A stretch of 64,000 nt of DNA from Cymbomonas tetramitiformis (GCA_001247695.2 LGRX02035454.1:1-64000), one strand, 5' to 3'; positions 1 through 11,737 are shown, counted from the first letter of the stretch. Notes: generated by a model not told the origin, from the sequence alone. Made by a program: numbers and translations.

Positions 1-2529
1 GTCGTCGTTGGCCGCTCGAAGCAGCCTCGGCGGGCAGGTCGAGGCGCAAGGCATCCGGGACCGTGGAACGCTTCTTTAGCAGCTCCGGCAGCTTGTCCAT
101 AGGCAACGCTTCTCCGGTAGAGGTGATGTACACGAGCCCCTCCTCGGAAACGTGCACATTCGGCACGGTGCGCACGTGCATCTTGGCAAGCTGATTCTTG
201 TTCTCAGGGCGAGAGTCAAACTCGGCATGGAAGGGAGCGAACTCCATGTACACCGCGGCTACTTTTACGGGGAGGTGGCTGCCATCATCGTGCCCCGCCA
301 CCATGAAGTAGTAATCATGGTCGCTTGACCATTCGTCGTTGGTGAGGGCATGCACTGATCGGCCAATTGAGCCGGAGAGGACACCGCCCGCGTGCTCCAT
401 TTCGAACATTGCTCCGTACACGTTGTCCGCCCACGCGATCCCTTTACACTTCCCGTCCAAGGACTTCTTCATCTCCTTGGTCCACTTCGTTACATCAGCA
501 TCTTTGGGGAGGTCCTTAACACGGTTCTTCTTAGCGCGTTCGAGGGCCTTCAGCCGTATGTTCTCAATCAGCTCGGGCATGCCTTGCCCGGACACCTGCA
601 CCTGGCGACTGTCGGCTGGAGGGGCGCTGGCTGTGCGTGTGGCCCCTGCAGAAGACGCCGTCCGCGCCTTGCTCTGTCGCGGAGGGACTGTAGGGGGGGC
701 GTTGCGCTTTGTACTGATTGCCTGCTGGAGGAGGGACATGGCAGCGTTGGCCGCCACCCGTTTCTTCAAGGCAACCGTGAGCGCTGAGTTCATCGGTTTC
801 TCCAGCACCGGTGGCAAGTGCTTGTAAGCGCCGAATGTGTAAGGCTGCGGCAATGTTTCCAGCACGTTCTTGTAAGTAATTGCTTGGAGCTTGCCATCCG
901 CGGCCAGACGTTGCATGTGCTCCAGAAGACGCTCGTCGGATACTTCGCTCAGCAATTTCAGCCCTGCTGCCGGCGTGGAGTCGGCCGCGCTCAGGGCGTT
1001 TATTTGCAACTGTCTTGCCGCTTCGAGCATAGGTTTCATCCTGTCTTGGTTCCTCTGCATCGTGACTCTCCTGCTGCGCTCAAACTCTGGGGTCTGTACA
1101 GGTGATGGGTTGTTAGCGGGGGCCTGTGGGCCACTCGCGGAAGGCTTCTCTTGGAAAACCGCCGGACCGTGGCTCAGCGGGGACACCGCGGGTTCCGCGG
1201 GAGGGGCAGATTGCAGGCAGTCCCGTGCAAGGACACCCTGCTTTTCTGCTTCAACGGCGCGCTGCGGCTGTTGCTGGACCCCTTCCTTGGCGGTCGGTTG
1301 CCAGGATTGCACGGTGGACGCGGCCTGCACCAAGCTGGGAATCGAGGGAGGTTCTTGGGGTGGGAATGCCAGATCAACGGTGACAATCTGTGGGGGCGCC
1401 CTGGCTGGAGGGGGCGGCAATAGCGTACTCGCCGGCGCCTGCGCTGATTCCTACACATGACCCCTCTCAGGCTAAGTGGAGGTTTATCCGCGACACTCGG
1501 GAAACATGGTATTTTCAACTGTTGGATGCGCATCGGTATCCTGGCACCACTGCGCAACATACGTGCACTCCAACGCACGCCAACCCTGGCGCACTTACCC
1601 CAAAAACAATGGCGGTTCCCACAGATTTCATTCCGGAGTTGATTGACCAGGGCACAGGCTGTAATCCCGAACCTGATGACGACGGAAAGTGGTGCAATTG
1701 CCGTTGACGTTGCCGTTGGCAGGTTGAGCGCGTCTTGCTTTGGTTGGATGGTTTTCATGAGGATGAAGATATGATAAATAACGTGTCCATTTTCGGTCGT
1801 ACACCGTGCGTAAACTGTAATGCGGAAAACGTATATGTGCATTGCGAAAGGCCTATCATTCAGGGAAATTGGGACTTGGACGAAATCTCTGCAGGATACC
1901 GTTATGTACGCCGAACTCGGTTTTTTCTATTCTTTACCTTGATGCATCTCGATCGATTTCCCTCCTGGCTTATAAAGTACCCCCGGAAGTAGAGGCACTG
2001 GAAGTTCGTCGACAACCTCTTCTGAAGGAACTGGCGCTACATCTTGAGTCAAATCAACAGACTGTGAAAAATCTATCGGAACAGCTGGTCCGGTATAGGA
2101 TGTATATTCAGATTTGACCTTGTGTTTGAGTTGTCCCGCGCTGGAGGTTTTCGTGGATTCATTTGAGTCTTTTGGAGGTGGAGGCGATTCGGTCAAGTCA
2201 CAAACCAAATGTTCTCGCTTTATCTCAGGGCGAGGTGGAGAAGCTGAAGCTTGGGAAGATTCATGGGTGGCAGTATCGACATTCACACAACCGGTCTTGA
2301 CGCCACTAGATCCGGGGGTTGAACTGGCGCCACCAATCACGAGTACGACAGCCCCATCAGGGAACACGGTGCCGAGCTCCACAGTTTGCACGTCTTCTGT
2401 TGTACGCATGTGAAGAAGCATCGGAGTATCGGTAAGGGTTGGAAACAAGGCCTGTAGTAACTGAAGAGAGATTGGCACCGCATGCGGGACATCCAAAGCA
2501 TGGCTACCGTATCGCAGGGAAGTCGGCAT
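1..2529 (-). CDS. unknown two-exon protein, 3' end off the window
   Basis: I do not recognise this protein. Exon 1 runs from ATG at 2529 to about 1938 (start MPTSLRYGSHALDVP) and ends at a good donor (CATCAAG/GTAAAG). Exon 2 is open from about 1443 to base 1 with no stop. An acceptor ending in ATCAG at 1444 joins the exons in frame (phase 1), giving a 494-bp intron. Exon 1 carries an acidic, Ser/Pro-rich tail with IKRE- and VKSE-type lysine motifs that would suit SUMOylation (inference). Exon 2 starts Pro/Gln-rich, continues through charged helical segments, and ends in a compact region containing YYFMVAGHDDG and VPNVHVSEEGLVYITS. A TATA box lies about 50 bp upstream of the ATG. No catalytic motif is visible. 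The coding frame is inferred from continuous openness of about 480 codons plus the splice fit. Confidence 0.6.
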
Positions 2530-2576
2530 GGTGCCCTAAGGTACCATGAGAAATGAATTATTTTATGAAAGGAATA

Positions 2577-2585
2577 CTTTATATA
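2577..2585 (-). promoter_or_regulatory. TATA box of the 1-2529 gene
   Basis: On the minus strand this reads TATATAAAG, about 50 bp before the ATG at 2529. Position and sequence fit a eukaryotic core promoter and support the chosen start. Confidence 0.5.
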
Positions 2586-2811
2586 GACATGGGTTCAGTG
2601 TATATTTTGATGAACCAAGCATTCAAGATGTTCGCTTGGGAAACAGTTCTGACAATCGTATACGATTGTCAAGCGCTGTCGTTGGGTTAGTCTCTCTGAC
2701 GCACGTTTGACACTCGCATACAACTGGGTTATACCCCCTGAGTCCCTGGTTAGGGGGGGAGGGGGGAGTCAGTGTATATTCCTTAAGTATGAAGAAAAAA
2801 TTAAAATTTTC

Positions 2812-4059
2812 TTAAGTATGGGAAAACGCAGGCGTCGACGCGGACCGACGCGTTACACTCCTTAAGTATGGGCTTAAGTATGGGAGCCCTAATTTGCTAA
2901 ATCTTAGAATGTTAAGAATGTTTGGGCCGTTCGGGCCGTTCGGGCCGTTAGCCCGAACGGCCCGAACGGCCCGAACGGCCCGAACGGCCCGGCCCGAACG
3001 GCCCAATACATACACTCGACGCTTGCCCATGTCTACGCTGAAGCATTCCTTCAGGCGCTGCATCAGTGCATGCTTCATGAATCCATTCTGCGGTTTCGCT
3101 TGACTTAGGATATATTCCCATTGGTGACGTTCGCCACCAGCCTGCGGGTGCTGGAAGAGCTGGACCAGGAGTCCACTCACAGACCACATGTCTCCTGGCC
3201 TGCTTGGGCCGTGATCCCGGTGCTCAGGAGCAAGATAACGGCAGTCCTCTCGACCGAGAGGACGCTCGACCTGCGCAGGCTTCCGGTTTTCTCGATCGAC
3301 GCAGCCAACTCCGAAGTCGATGACTCGCAGCGTGATGTGATATGGTGATTTCAGCGCTTCGGCAACGACCACATTGTTACCCTTGACGTCGCCGTGCACG
3401 ATACCCTTGGAGTGCAACTACTGAAACGCCTTCAGCACCTCCTTGGCAAGTAGCAGCTTCACCTCCAAGGATAGGTCACCCTCAGGCGGATCCCGCATGA
3501 ATTCCCATAGCGTCCGGCCGCGATCGGGCATGACGAGCACCGGAACTGGCCCGACCCGCAGCGCAAGCCGAGTTTTGGTCTCCACACCCCACCGTGTACA
3601 GGGCACGACGTAAGTGGGTGCCGCTTCCGACGCCAGTTTTGTCATGACTAGCTCCTGCGCACACCGCTTGAACTCCTTGGGCGACTGGGTGGGCGCTGCC
3701 TTCCTTTGGAGGTTTCCGTTGGTCTTGGGGTGCGGCTGTAGCTCCGAGGTTTTGGAAAACCTTTTGACGACGACCAGGTCCGTGCGGTCCAGTGTGCAAC
3801 CTCGTGTGACGGCGCCGTACGCGCCACTCACGGGTTTGGCATTTTGAGGCTCGAGGATATTCTTCAGATCCACATGGGAACACCCCGCGCGGCTGGCGGC
3901 GGCACGTAAAAACGGGATGCCGTCGGACACGGTGCAAATTCGGTTTTCCAGATACTTCTGGAGACCCTCGTCAAAATCCCGGTTGTCCGCAGTAGTGATT
4001 CCTTGCTGCTGGCGCTTCAGGAATCGATTTTCGCGCCGTTTGAATTTTTTCCCTCGCTA
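2812..4059 (-). pseudogene. protein kinase domain, disrupted
   Basis: The translation shows an ordered eukaryotic protein kinase: a glycine-loop-like SGAYGAVTRG, a candidate ATP lysine in LVVVKRF, the catalytic loop as HGDVKGNN (HGD in place of HRD), the magnesium motif DFG in VIDFGVG, and the P+1/APE region as YLAPE. The frame is broken by an in-frame TAG at 3418-3420, directly before LHSKGIVHGD, where kinases usually carry an aromatic residue. The 5' end has no ATG; the reading frame opens after a TAG at about 4060 that is preceded by a T-rich tract and could be a splice acceptor, so an upstream exon may be lost or unseen. After about 3010 the C-terminus runs into a palindromic GC repeat and looks replaced. 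Likely a decayed gene; a recoded stop or assembly error is less likely. Confidence 0.7.
2923..3005. repeat. palindromic GGGCCGTTC / GCCCGAACG array
   Basis: A run of tandem 9-bp units GGGCCGTTC is followed directly by its own inverted complement (GCCCGAACG repeated), so the block can fold into a GC-rich hairpin. It lies in the 3' part of the kinase pseudogene and supplies the artificial Arg-Ala-Val/Asn-Gly-Pro repeats in the translated tail. Confidence 0.85.
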
Positions 4060-4339
4060 GCAAACAAACCGCAAACCCAGGGTTGTTGGTTAACCTGGAT
4101 CAGTGTCCCGTGTGTATATACGGTGTGGGATATTGCGGCCACCCAATGCACACACGGCGGCAAAAGGTGGCGCACACCGAAACATGTTGGACAACGCAAA
4201 GAACCGGACTGATGGGAGCGATATGCCCCCTAAGATAGCATGCCTGCCAAGGACTTGTCCGCTGTGTCACAGGTTAGGTGTCGGTTGCAGACACCATGGT
4301 ATCAGCAACATCGGAGAGGTATGCTGGAAGGTACGCAAA

Positions 4340-5087
4340 ACGGACGCACACCGCGGCCACCTTCCGCGCCCGGCCCGTTGGCGGGCCACCGACGAGGTCC
4401 GAGTACGGCACAGCCACGGTTCAACTTAGAGCGGCGGGTCTCGCAACCGGACATCTATGGACACACCCCGAACCGGACAGGAGGACTCCGGGGGACGATA
4501 TGGACGAGGCACGCTCGCGCGAGGAAATTTTACACAGCTTGCCGTGAGGTGAAACGCTTAAATTCCGCGGGACCGTTGCGCGCACGGCCCGTGGGCGTGC
4601 AGCGCACGAGCAACACGGTACACGTCACGGGCGTGAGGTGAAACACTAAACCCCCGCGGCTACGAGGCGCGCACGGCCCGTTGGCGTGCAGCGCACGAGC
4701 AACACGGTACGCGTCACAGGCAGGCTGTAGTGGAAGCCAAAATAAGAACCGGGGGTCGGCCTGCAAGATGGATGACCGCATACTCGTTCGTTGGGAATGA
4801 AGTGTGTATATTCAGGGGGGGGGGCGGGGAAAACGCAGCAGGAAGCGGGAATGGCGGGTGCAATGCGTACCTTGCTGCCAGCCGCAGCCTGCCAGTCTTC
4901 AGCAGCGGGGGGGGCGGAGGCACCCCCTCCAGCTTCGGCTGCGGTCGCTGATGGAGCTTCCTAAGTAGGACGCAACAAACAACCGGAAGCACTTCATCAT
5001 CCAGAAGAAGCCCGCTGGCGACGGTATGTCCCCAGCAGCCCTCCGGCTTATATGAAGATCACGCTTTAAAAAAACGGGGACAATAGG
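4340..5087. repeat. degenerate flank of the 219-bp satellite
   Basis: Partial, diverged copies of the satellite core (CGACCGGCCCGTTGGCG and relatives such as GCACGGCCCGTTGGCGTGCAGCGCACG) recur near 4360, 4575 and 4670, with a G-run near 4816-4828. No gene is convincing here. Confidence 0.6.
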
Positions 5088-6630
5088 CTTGCATAACCCG
5101 CCGCATCGTTGCGCGACCGGCCCGTGGGCGATCAGCGCACGTGCTACACGGTCCGCAGAGGCTTCAACACATGTAAAAAAAGGAGACCCGGCGAACACGA
5201 AAATGAAACACTTCAAACGACGAGAAGCATACCACGCTGGCGACGGTATGTCCCCAGCGTGACCTCCGGCTTATATGAAGATCACCCTTATTATAAAAAA
5301 CAGGGACAAGAGGCTTGCATAACCGCCGCATCGTTGCGCGACCGGCCCGTTGGCGATCAGCGCACGCGCTACACGGTCCGCAGAGGCTTCAACACATTAA
5401 AAAAATGAAACCCGGTGAACACGAAAATGAAACACTTCAACCAACCAGAAGCAGGCCACCCTGGCGACGGTATGTCCCCAGCGTGACCTCCGGCTTATAT
5501 GAAGAACACCCTTAAAAAACAGGGACAAGAGGCTTGCATAACCGCCGCATCGTTGCGCGACCGGCCCGTTGGCGATCAGCGCACGCGCCACACGGTCCGC
5601 AGAGGCTTCAACACATTAAAAAAATGAAACCCGGTGAACACGAAAATGAAACACTTCAACCAACCAGAAGCAGGCCACCCTGGCGACGGTATGTCCCCAG
5701 CGTGACCTCCGGCTTATATGAAGAACACCCTTAAAAAAACAGGGACAAGAGGCTTGCATAACCGCCGCATTGTTGCGCGACCGGCCCGTTGGCGATCAGC
5801 GCACGCGCCACACGGTCCGCAGAGGCTTCAACACATTAAAAAAATGAAACCCGGTGAACACGAAAATGAAACACTTCAACCAACCAGAAGCAGGCCACCC
5901 TGGCGACGGTATGTCCCCAGCGTGACCTCCGGCTTATACGAAGAACACCCTTAAAAAAACAGGGACAAGAGGCTTGCATAACCGCCGCATCGTTGCGCGA
6001 CCGGCCCGTTGGCGATCAGCGCACGCGCTACACGGTCCGCAGAGGCTTCAACACATTAAAAAATGCAACCCGGTGAACACGAAAATGAAACACTTCAACC
6101 AACCAGAAGCAGGCCACGCTGGCGACGGTATGTCCCCAGCGTGACCTCCGGCTTATATGAAGAACACCCTTAAAAAAACAGGGACAAGAGGCTTGCATAA
6201 CCGCCGCATCGTTGCGCGACCGGCCCGTTGGCGATCAGCGCACGCGCTACACGGTCCGCAGAGGCTTCAACACATTAAAAAAATGAAACCCGGTGAACAC
6301 GAAAATGAAACACTTCAACCAACCAGAAGCAGGCCACGCTGGCGACGGTATGTCCCCAGCGTGACCTCCGGCTTATACGAAGAACACCCTTAAAAAACAG
6401 GGACAAGAGGCTTGCATAACCGCCGCATCGTTGCGCGACCGGCCCGTTGGCGATCAGCGCACGCGCTACACGGTCCGCAGAGGCTTCAACACAGTAAAAA
6501 GCTGTAACCCGGTGAACACGAAAATGAAACACTTCAACCAACCAGAAGCAGGCCACCCTGGCGACGGTATGTCCCCAGCGTGACCTCCGGCTTATATAAA
6601 ACGCTCGCAACAAGCTAAAAATGCACAAAT
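5088..6630. repeat. 219/220-bp tandem satellite, about 7 copies
   Basis: The anchor CTTGCATAAC recurs at 5088, 5314, 5533, 5753, 5973, 6192 and 6411, giving a first spacing of 226 and then 219-220 bp. Units are nearly identical. Each holds GGCTTATATGAAG (one site per unit) and an A-run before AGGGACAAGAGG. The final unit differs at this point, reading GGCTTATATAAAACG, a better TATA-like sequence, just before the array ends. Short ORFs (66-78 codons) recur with the repeat and are not credible genes. Confidence 0.9.
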
Positions 6631-7236
6631 GCTCCGGTGTCGGCGTTTACCTTAGCGGGCCCAAGTGACCCCGCGCCCCGATGTGCGCCACCGGGAGCCT
6701 GAACATCGCCCGCATCAGTTTACTCACACTTAAAATAAACGAAGATTCTGTTCCACAATCTGCACTTACCGCGTTATTAGCAGTTCGCGGTTGCTTTCCA
6801 GCAGTCGCCAAGTTTGCGCTCCCCTGGTCATCCATCTGTTATGAACGAACACCACGCATCCCCACCCTTTGGTTTGCAGTCTATAAACGTGTGGATAAAA
6901 ATATAACAGCGACCGTGCAACGATTTAGCACCTTACAAATTTTACAGACTCGGGTTTCTCTTGTAACAAATATATTATATATGCTGTTCTGCTCGGGCAG
7001 AACGTCAGCTCAGAAATGATTTCGCTAGCTACCTACGTCCAACGATAGTTCCATCCTACGTACGTAGCTAGATAGGTCTTAATAAGGTCTTCATGCGTTT
7101 GGTGTTCGCGGATGCACCTATATCTACCGTAGATGATCCTGTCGATCGTCGATGGGCATGGGCGTTGTCAGTGGCGACTGCATTTTGAAATGATTGTCTC
7201 ACCAGGACACCCACATCACGGTGGCTGCGCTGGGTA

Positions 7237-7545
7237 TTAACACTTTTCAAATGTATCGGCGAAACAGGCGTGTGTTCTGGCTCCAATATAATTCCCAGCA
7301 GCGTGATTATACCGCGATTAACAGATGCAGCCTTCCGTTAACACTCCTGAACTGTCCCATTTAACTCCCTCGCCAACGGTTAACACTTTCTTCACACCTC
7401 ATTAACACTTTTCCGCCTATAATATAGCCCATTATGAAATTTTTCGCGTATTAACACTTGATTAACACCCAGTTTCCACATTAACACTATTTAACACTCG
7501 ATTAACATTTTTTAACACATCATTAACAGTTTTTAACACAAATCC
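7237..7545. repeat. cluster of TTAACAC heptamers
   Basis: About ten copies of TTAACAC, mostly ATTAACAC and all on the same strand, lie within roughly 310 bp at irregular spacing, with near-copies (TTAACAG, TTAACAT) between them. This looks more like clustered binding sites or a decayed microsatellite than coding DNA. Confidence 0.7.
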
Positions 7546-7832
7546 TTCCTAGTGTGGTAGCCACTGCTTGTAAATGCAGTGTGGGTTTATGTTATACAGC
7601 CGGTATCGTATTGCATGAGATAAATGGATTAATTAAGTTCCCTATTAGCCGTGGTAACAGGATTTGTGATTTATGATATATTGCCCGTGCGCTCCTCATT
7701 GACACAATTTAATTAGTCTTGAAACCTGTTATCATGTAGTTTTTAAAGCTCTTAAATTACTAACACAATAGGTTGCCCACTCCTGCATATTCGTTATAGT
7801 ATAATCTACTTACATTATTTACTTCCAGAAAT

Positions 7833-8032
7833 CTAGCGGGTACTTTCTTAAATCAATGTTTTTTGCTATAATTTATGCATAATATTTCATTTCCCCAGCG
7901 TGTGTACTTTCTTAAAATGGACATTTTTGAGTAGGTCTCCGTCACTTCGCCAGCGGCTGGCTTACTTTCTTGTTCTTAAAATTTTGGCAAAAACCCAGCG
8001 GCTGTTTTATTATAGGTCGACTTTCTTATAAC
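7833..8032. repeat. degenerate ~60-bp repeat with AGCG...ACTTTCTTA
   Basis: Four diverged units pair an AGCGG/CAGCG box with ACTTTCTTA(AAA) downstream (near 7833, 7898, 7951 and 8003). It sits beside the 174-bp satellite. Confidence 0.45.
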
Positions 8033-8156
8033 CCGGTTCTTACTGTATTACAAGTTGACCCTTCTTGTCCGGCATACCGCAATTGCAACGGTCCGTTGAG
8101 GAGTCTTCGGAATCTGTTGAAACCGCGAGAGTGACACACGTGAGGATCCACCGACA

Positions 8157-8297
8157 TATGTTATCACATACATATTTGAGTGTCGTCTAGGGCGGTGCAT
8201 GCGGTGACATGTTATCACATATATATTTGAGTGTCGTCTAGGGCGGTGCATGCGGTGAACAGCTGAACAGCTGAACAGCTGAACAGCTGAACAGTAA
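8157..8297. repeat. 62-bp direct duplication and (GAACAGCT)n microsatellite
   Basis: A block beginning with a TGTTATCACATA-type sequence and ending GGCGGTGCATGCGGTGA occurs twice in tandem, followed by about five GAACAGCT units. Related GTGCGGTGCGGG/GAATTGTTATCACAC sequences lie at the far end of the 174-bp array (9890-10015), so they bracket it. Confidence 0.75.
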
Positions 8298-8317
8298 ACA
8301 TAATAATATGCTATCAT

Positions 8318-9883
8318 GACCGTGAATAACTTTTGCGTCACGAGGTCTTTTGGAATGAAACTTTGCATACATAAAGGGCTTTCATAGACGAACACACCGA
8401 TATATTGTTCGTTGTGATAGGATAAGTGAAACCCAAAATCTGATACCCATTTCTTGTGGCTGTATACGAGCCATAAATAATAGGGTATCTTGACCGTGAA
8501 TAACTTTTGAGTCACGAGGTCTTTTGGAATGAAACTTTGCATACATAAAGGGCTTTTATAGACGAACACAACGATATATTGTTTGTTGTGATAGGATAAG
8601 TGAAACCCAAAATCTGATACCCATTTCTTGTGGCTATATACGAGCCGTAAATAATATGGTATCTTGACCGTGAATAACTTTTGAGTCACGAGGTCTTTTG
8701 GAATGAAACTTTGCATACATAAAGGGATTTTATAGACGAACACAACGATATATTGTTCGTTGTGATAGGATAAGTGAAACCCAAAATCTGATACCCATTT
8801 CTTGTGGCTATATACGAGCCGTAAATAATAGGGTATCTTGACCGTGAATAACTTTTGAGTCACGAGGTCTTTTGGAATGAAACTTTGCATACATAAAGGG
8901 CTTTTATAGACGAACACAACGATATATTGTTCGTTGTGATAGGATAAGTGAAACCCAAAATCTGATACCCATTTCTTGTGGCTATATACGAGCCGTAAAT
9001 AATAGGGTATCTTGACCGTGAATAACTTTTGAGTCACGAGGTCTTTTGGAATGAAACTTTGCATACATAAAGGGCTTTTATAGACGAACACACCGATATA
9101 TTGTTCGTTGTGATAGGATAAGTGAAACCCAAAATCTGGTACCCATTTCTTGTGGCTATATACGAGCCATAAATAATAGGGTATCATGACCGTGAATAAC
9201 TTTTGAGTCATGCGGTCTTTTGGAATGAAACTTTGCATACATAAAGGGCTTTTATAGACGAACACACCGATATATTGTTCGTTGTGATAGGATAAGTGAA
9301 ACCCAAAATCTGATACCCATTTCTTGTGGCTATATACGAGCCGTAAATAATAGGGTATCTTGACCGTGAATAACTTTTGAGTCACGAGGTCTTTTGGAAT
9401 GAAACTTTGCATACATAAAGGGCTTTTATAGACGAACACAACGATATATTGTTCGTTGTGATAGGATAAGTGAAACCCAAAATCTGATACCCATTTCTTG
9501 TGGCTATATACGAGCCGTAAATAATAGGGTATCTTGACCGTGAATAACTTTTGAGTCACGAGGTCTTTTGGAATGAAACTTTGCATACATAAAGGTCTTT
9601 TATAGACGAACACAACGATATATTGTTTGTTGTGATAGGATAAGTGAAACCCAAAATCTGATACCCATTTCTTGTGGCTATATACGAGCCGTAAATAATA
9701 GGGTATCTTGACCGTGAATAACTTTTGAGTCACGAGGTCTTTTCGAATGAAACTTTGCATACATAAAGGTCTTTTATAGACGAACACAACGATATATTGT
9801 TCGTTGTGATAGGATAAGTGAAACCCAAAATCTGATACCCATTTCTTGTGGCTATATACGAGCCGTAAATAATAGGGTATCTT
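8318..9883. repeat. 174-bp tandem satellite, 9 copies
   Basis: The anchor GACCGTGAATAACTTTT recurs every 174 bp at 8318, 8492, 8666, 8840, 9014, 9188, 9362, 9536 and 9710, with a truncated start at 9884. Because 174 is divisible by three and one minus-strand frame has no stop, the array yields a 625-codon ORF of 58-residue repeats. It has no clear ATG, and no other feature supports it as a protein. Confidence 0.92.
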
Positions 9884-9889
9884 GACCGT

Positions 9890-10200
9890 GTAGTGCGGTG
9901 CGGGCGGGGAATTGTTAGCACACAAATATTTGAATATATATAGTTTGCAAAGTTATTAAGTGCGGTGCGGGGAATTGTTATCACACACATATATGAATAT
10001 GTAAAGTATGCAAAGTTATTTATGCACCTACATAATGAAACAAGCAAAGGAATATGGATGCTCATATGCTCTTATCAATAATAGAAGCAAAGCAAGGCTA
10101 GTTAGGATAGTTATCCTAAGTGTTATGAACACATACATAAAAAAGGAAAGGAAGCATACGGATATCAAGAATACAAGTATTGCAAAGCACAAGAAGTTAA
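9890..10200. other. AT-rich spacer
   Basis: Two copies of a GTGCGG(TGCGGG)GAATTGTTA-(T/G)CACACA block, then AT-rich DNA up to the end of the next gene. No gene seen. Confidence 0.5.
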
Positions 10201-10229
10201 GTGTTAATACTCACTATGAATGAAGTGGA

Positions 10230-11737
10230 TTACACGGCACTTAAGTCATCGGCATTTCTTTTCAAGTTTCTATTTGTTGTGACAAGGGTATCCGTATCCC
10301 ACATATGGAACACCAAGACACCACGGACCCCCATGGGTTTCTTGGCCGCAAGAACTTTGAAGCCCTTGGTTGCGATGTCTCCACTCAAGACCAAGAGCTC
10401 CCCACTCCCAACACTCAACTTGTTGACGGCATTGAACTTCAAGTCCGCCGATGTTGGTGGCCGCGGCTCTTTGGGAATGGTGAAGGAGGTAGGATCCACC
10501 TCCGTGGACTCCGCGGGTGCCTCTTCCTCGGCGGTCTTGTCAAAAACAACAAGGACTACCCGCAAATGATCCTTAAAAAAAAGAAAATTTTGGTAGTCTT
10601 TTTTTAAGGCAAAGTTCACTTCCACACGAGCCGAATTGTGCGCCTTTGGCAAGACATGGACGTGTACCGCATTCACTTGGAACGGGTTGACGTCATGCCG
10701 CCCACGATTGGCCTCTTGTGTGGCCAAAAACATAAGGCTAGCCATGACAAAATCCGGCGGTTGCACGTCGGACTTGCTTAGGCGGTAGCCAAAGGGTTGG
10801 TTCAACATCAAACCACACCCATACCAAAAGCTAACGGCCTCGCCTAAGGCATCCTTTCCCCCCGCGCATTCCTTGGCCTTGCTTTGAAGGTATTCCAATA
10901 AAAAAGCACGGCCGGACTCGGAGTGCCTTGAGGCGATGCGCACATTTCCTAGGTCAAGGGTTGAAGCATCCCTTGAAGGCACTAGGGGAAGGAAGGTGGG
11001 AGGCGATTGAGCGAATGTCTTGGAGACCAAAGATGGGGCGCCACCATAAAATAACAAGTCGAATTGCTCTTGTTGTATTGGAGGCCCACTAGCGGAAGGC
11101 CCATACACCGCTTTGAATGGCCTCGTGGCCCTCTTGTTGTAAACTTGTCTATCCAAGAGACTTGCGATGGCATGGAAAAGGTTGTCGTTGAAAAACTGCC
11201 CGTTTCTCTTTTGGCTCAAGATTTCGGGCTCCAAAACCACTCGCTTTTCATCGAGGGGTGGAGGAAACAATAAAATCATTTGCACGCGAAACGCGTACGT
11301 GGGCACATCGACTGCCCTTGGGTCGAAGTGGGGGCTCCGCCAAGTTTTCGCGGCTACAGTACCTTTTCGTTGAGGGTTGCGCGCATTAAGGCACGCCTAT
11401 CGTCGCGCAACCCCTGATATTCCTCGAATGTCCAGGGGCTCAAATCAGCGAACAAGGGATCCCTCAAGGAAAAAAAGGGACCGAGTACCAAGAGGCCAAG
11501 AATTCTTGAGCCCTCTTTCGGTTGAGTCACAAAGTCCCGAGAGGCAGCCACGAGCACGACAAAATTGTCGTTAGATTTGTGCACTACATATTTTCGTAAC
11601 ACTTTCGACAACGAGCCAGACTCGAAGGCCTTGAGCTCGTCGTGGGTGAGGAAGATGAGCGAGATACCTCCTTGGTTCATCGCAAAACGTAATAGCTCTC
11701 GATTAGCTTGCTCCTCGCTTCCCACCGCACCCGACAT
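10230..11737 (-). CDS. unknown protein, frameshifted
   Basis: I do not recognise this protein. Two overlapping minus-strand frames form one product. The N-terminal part (from ATG at 11737, MSGAVGSEEQ, to ...MRATLNEK at about 11357) continues in the next frame as TVAAKTWRSPHFDPRAV and then a 358-codon stretch ending near a basic KRNADDL tail. Translation continues sensibly on both sides of the switch, so a one-base indel at AACGAAAAGG fits better than an intron. The N-terminal third contains a hydrophobic ISLIFLTHDELKAF segment. The C-terminal half has alternating beta-like stretches (VHVHVLPKAHN, RVVLVVFDK) and an acidic linker. A possible TATA element (TTTAAATA) lies about 75 bp upstream. 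An upstream exon is also possible because the frame is open past the ATG to about 11797. Confidence 0.6.

Larger units (their letters stand above)
6640..8047. other. AT-rich intergenic stretch without a credible gene
   Basis: Only short ORFs are present. The stretch holds the TTAACAC cluster and a degenerate ~60-bp ACTTTCTTA repeat, listed separately. Confidence 0.6.

Noticed and set aside
4340..6630. CRISPR-like regular repeats
   Set aside because: Repeats are head to tail with no unique spacers and far too long; eukaryotic satellite.
8048..9925. 625-codon minus-strand ORF as a real repeat protein
   Set aside because: It exists only because the satellite period is 174 bp; there is no ATG context, and unit differences look unconstrained.
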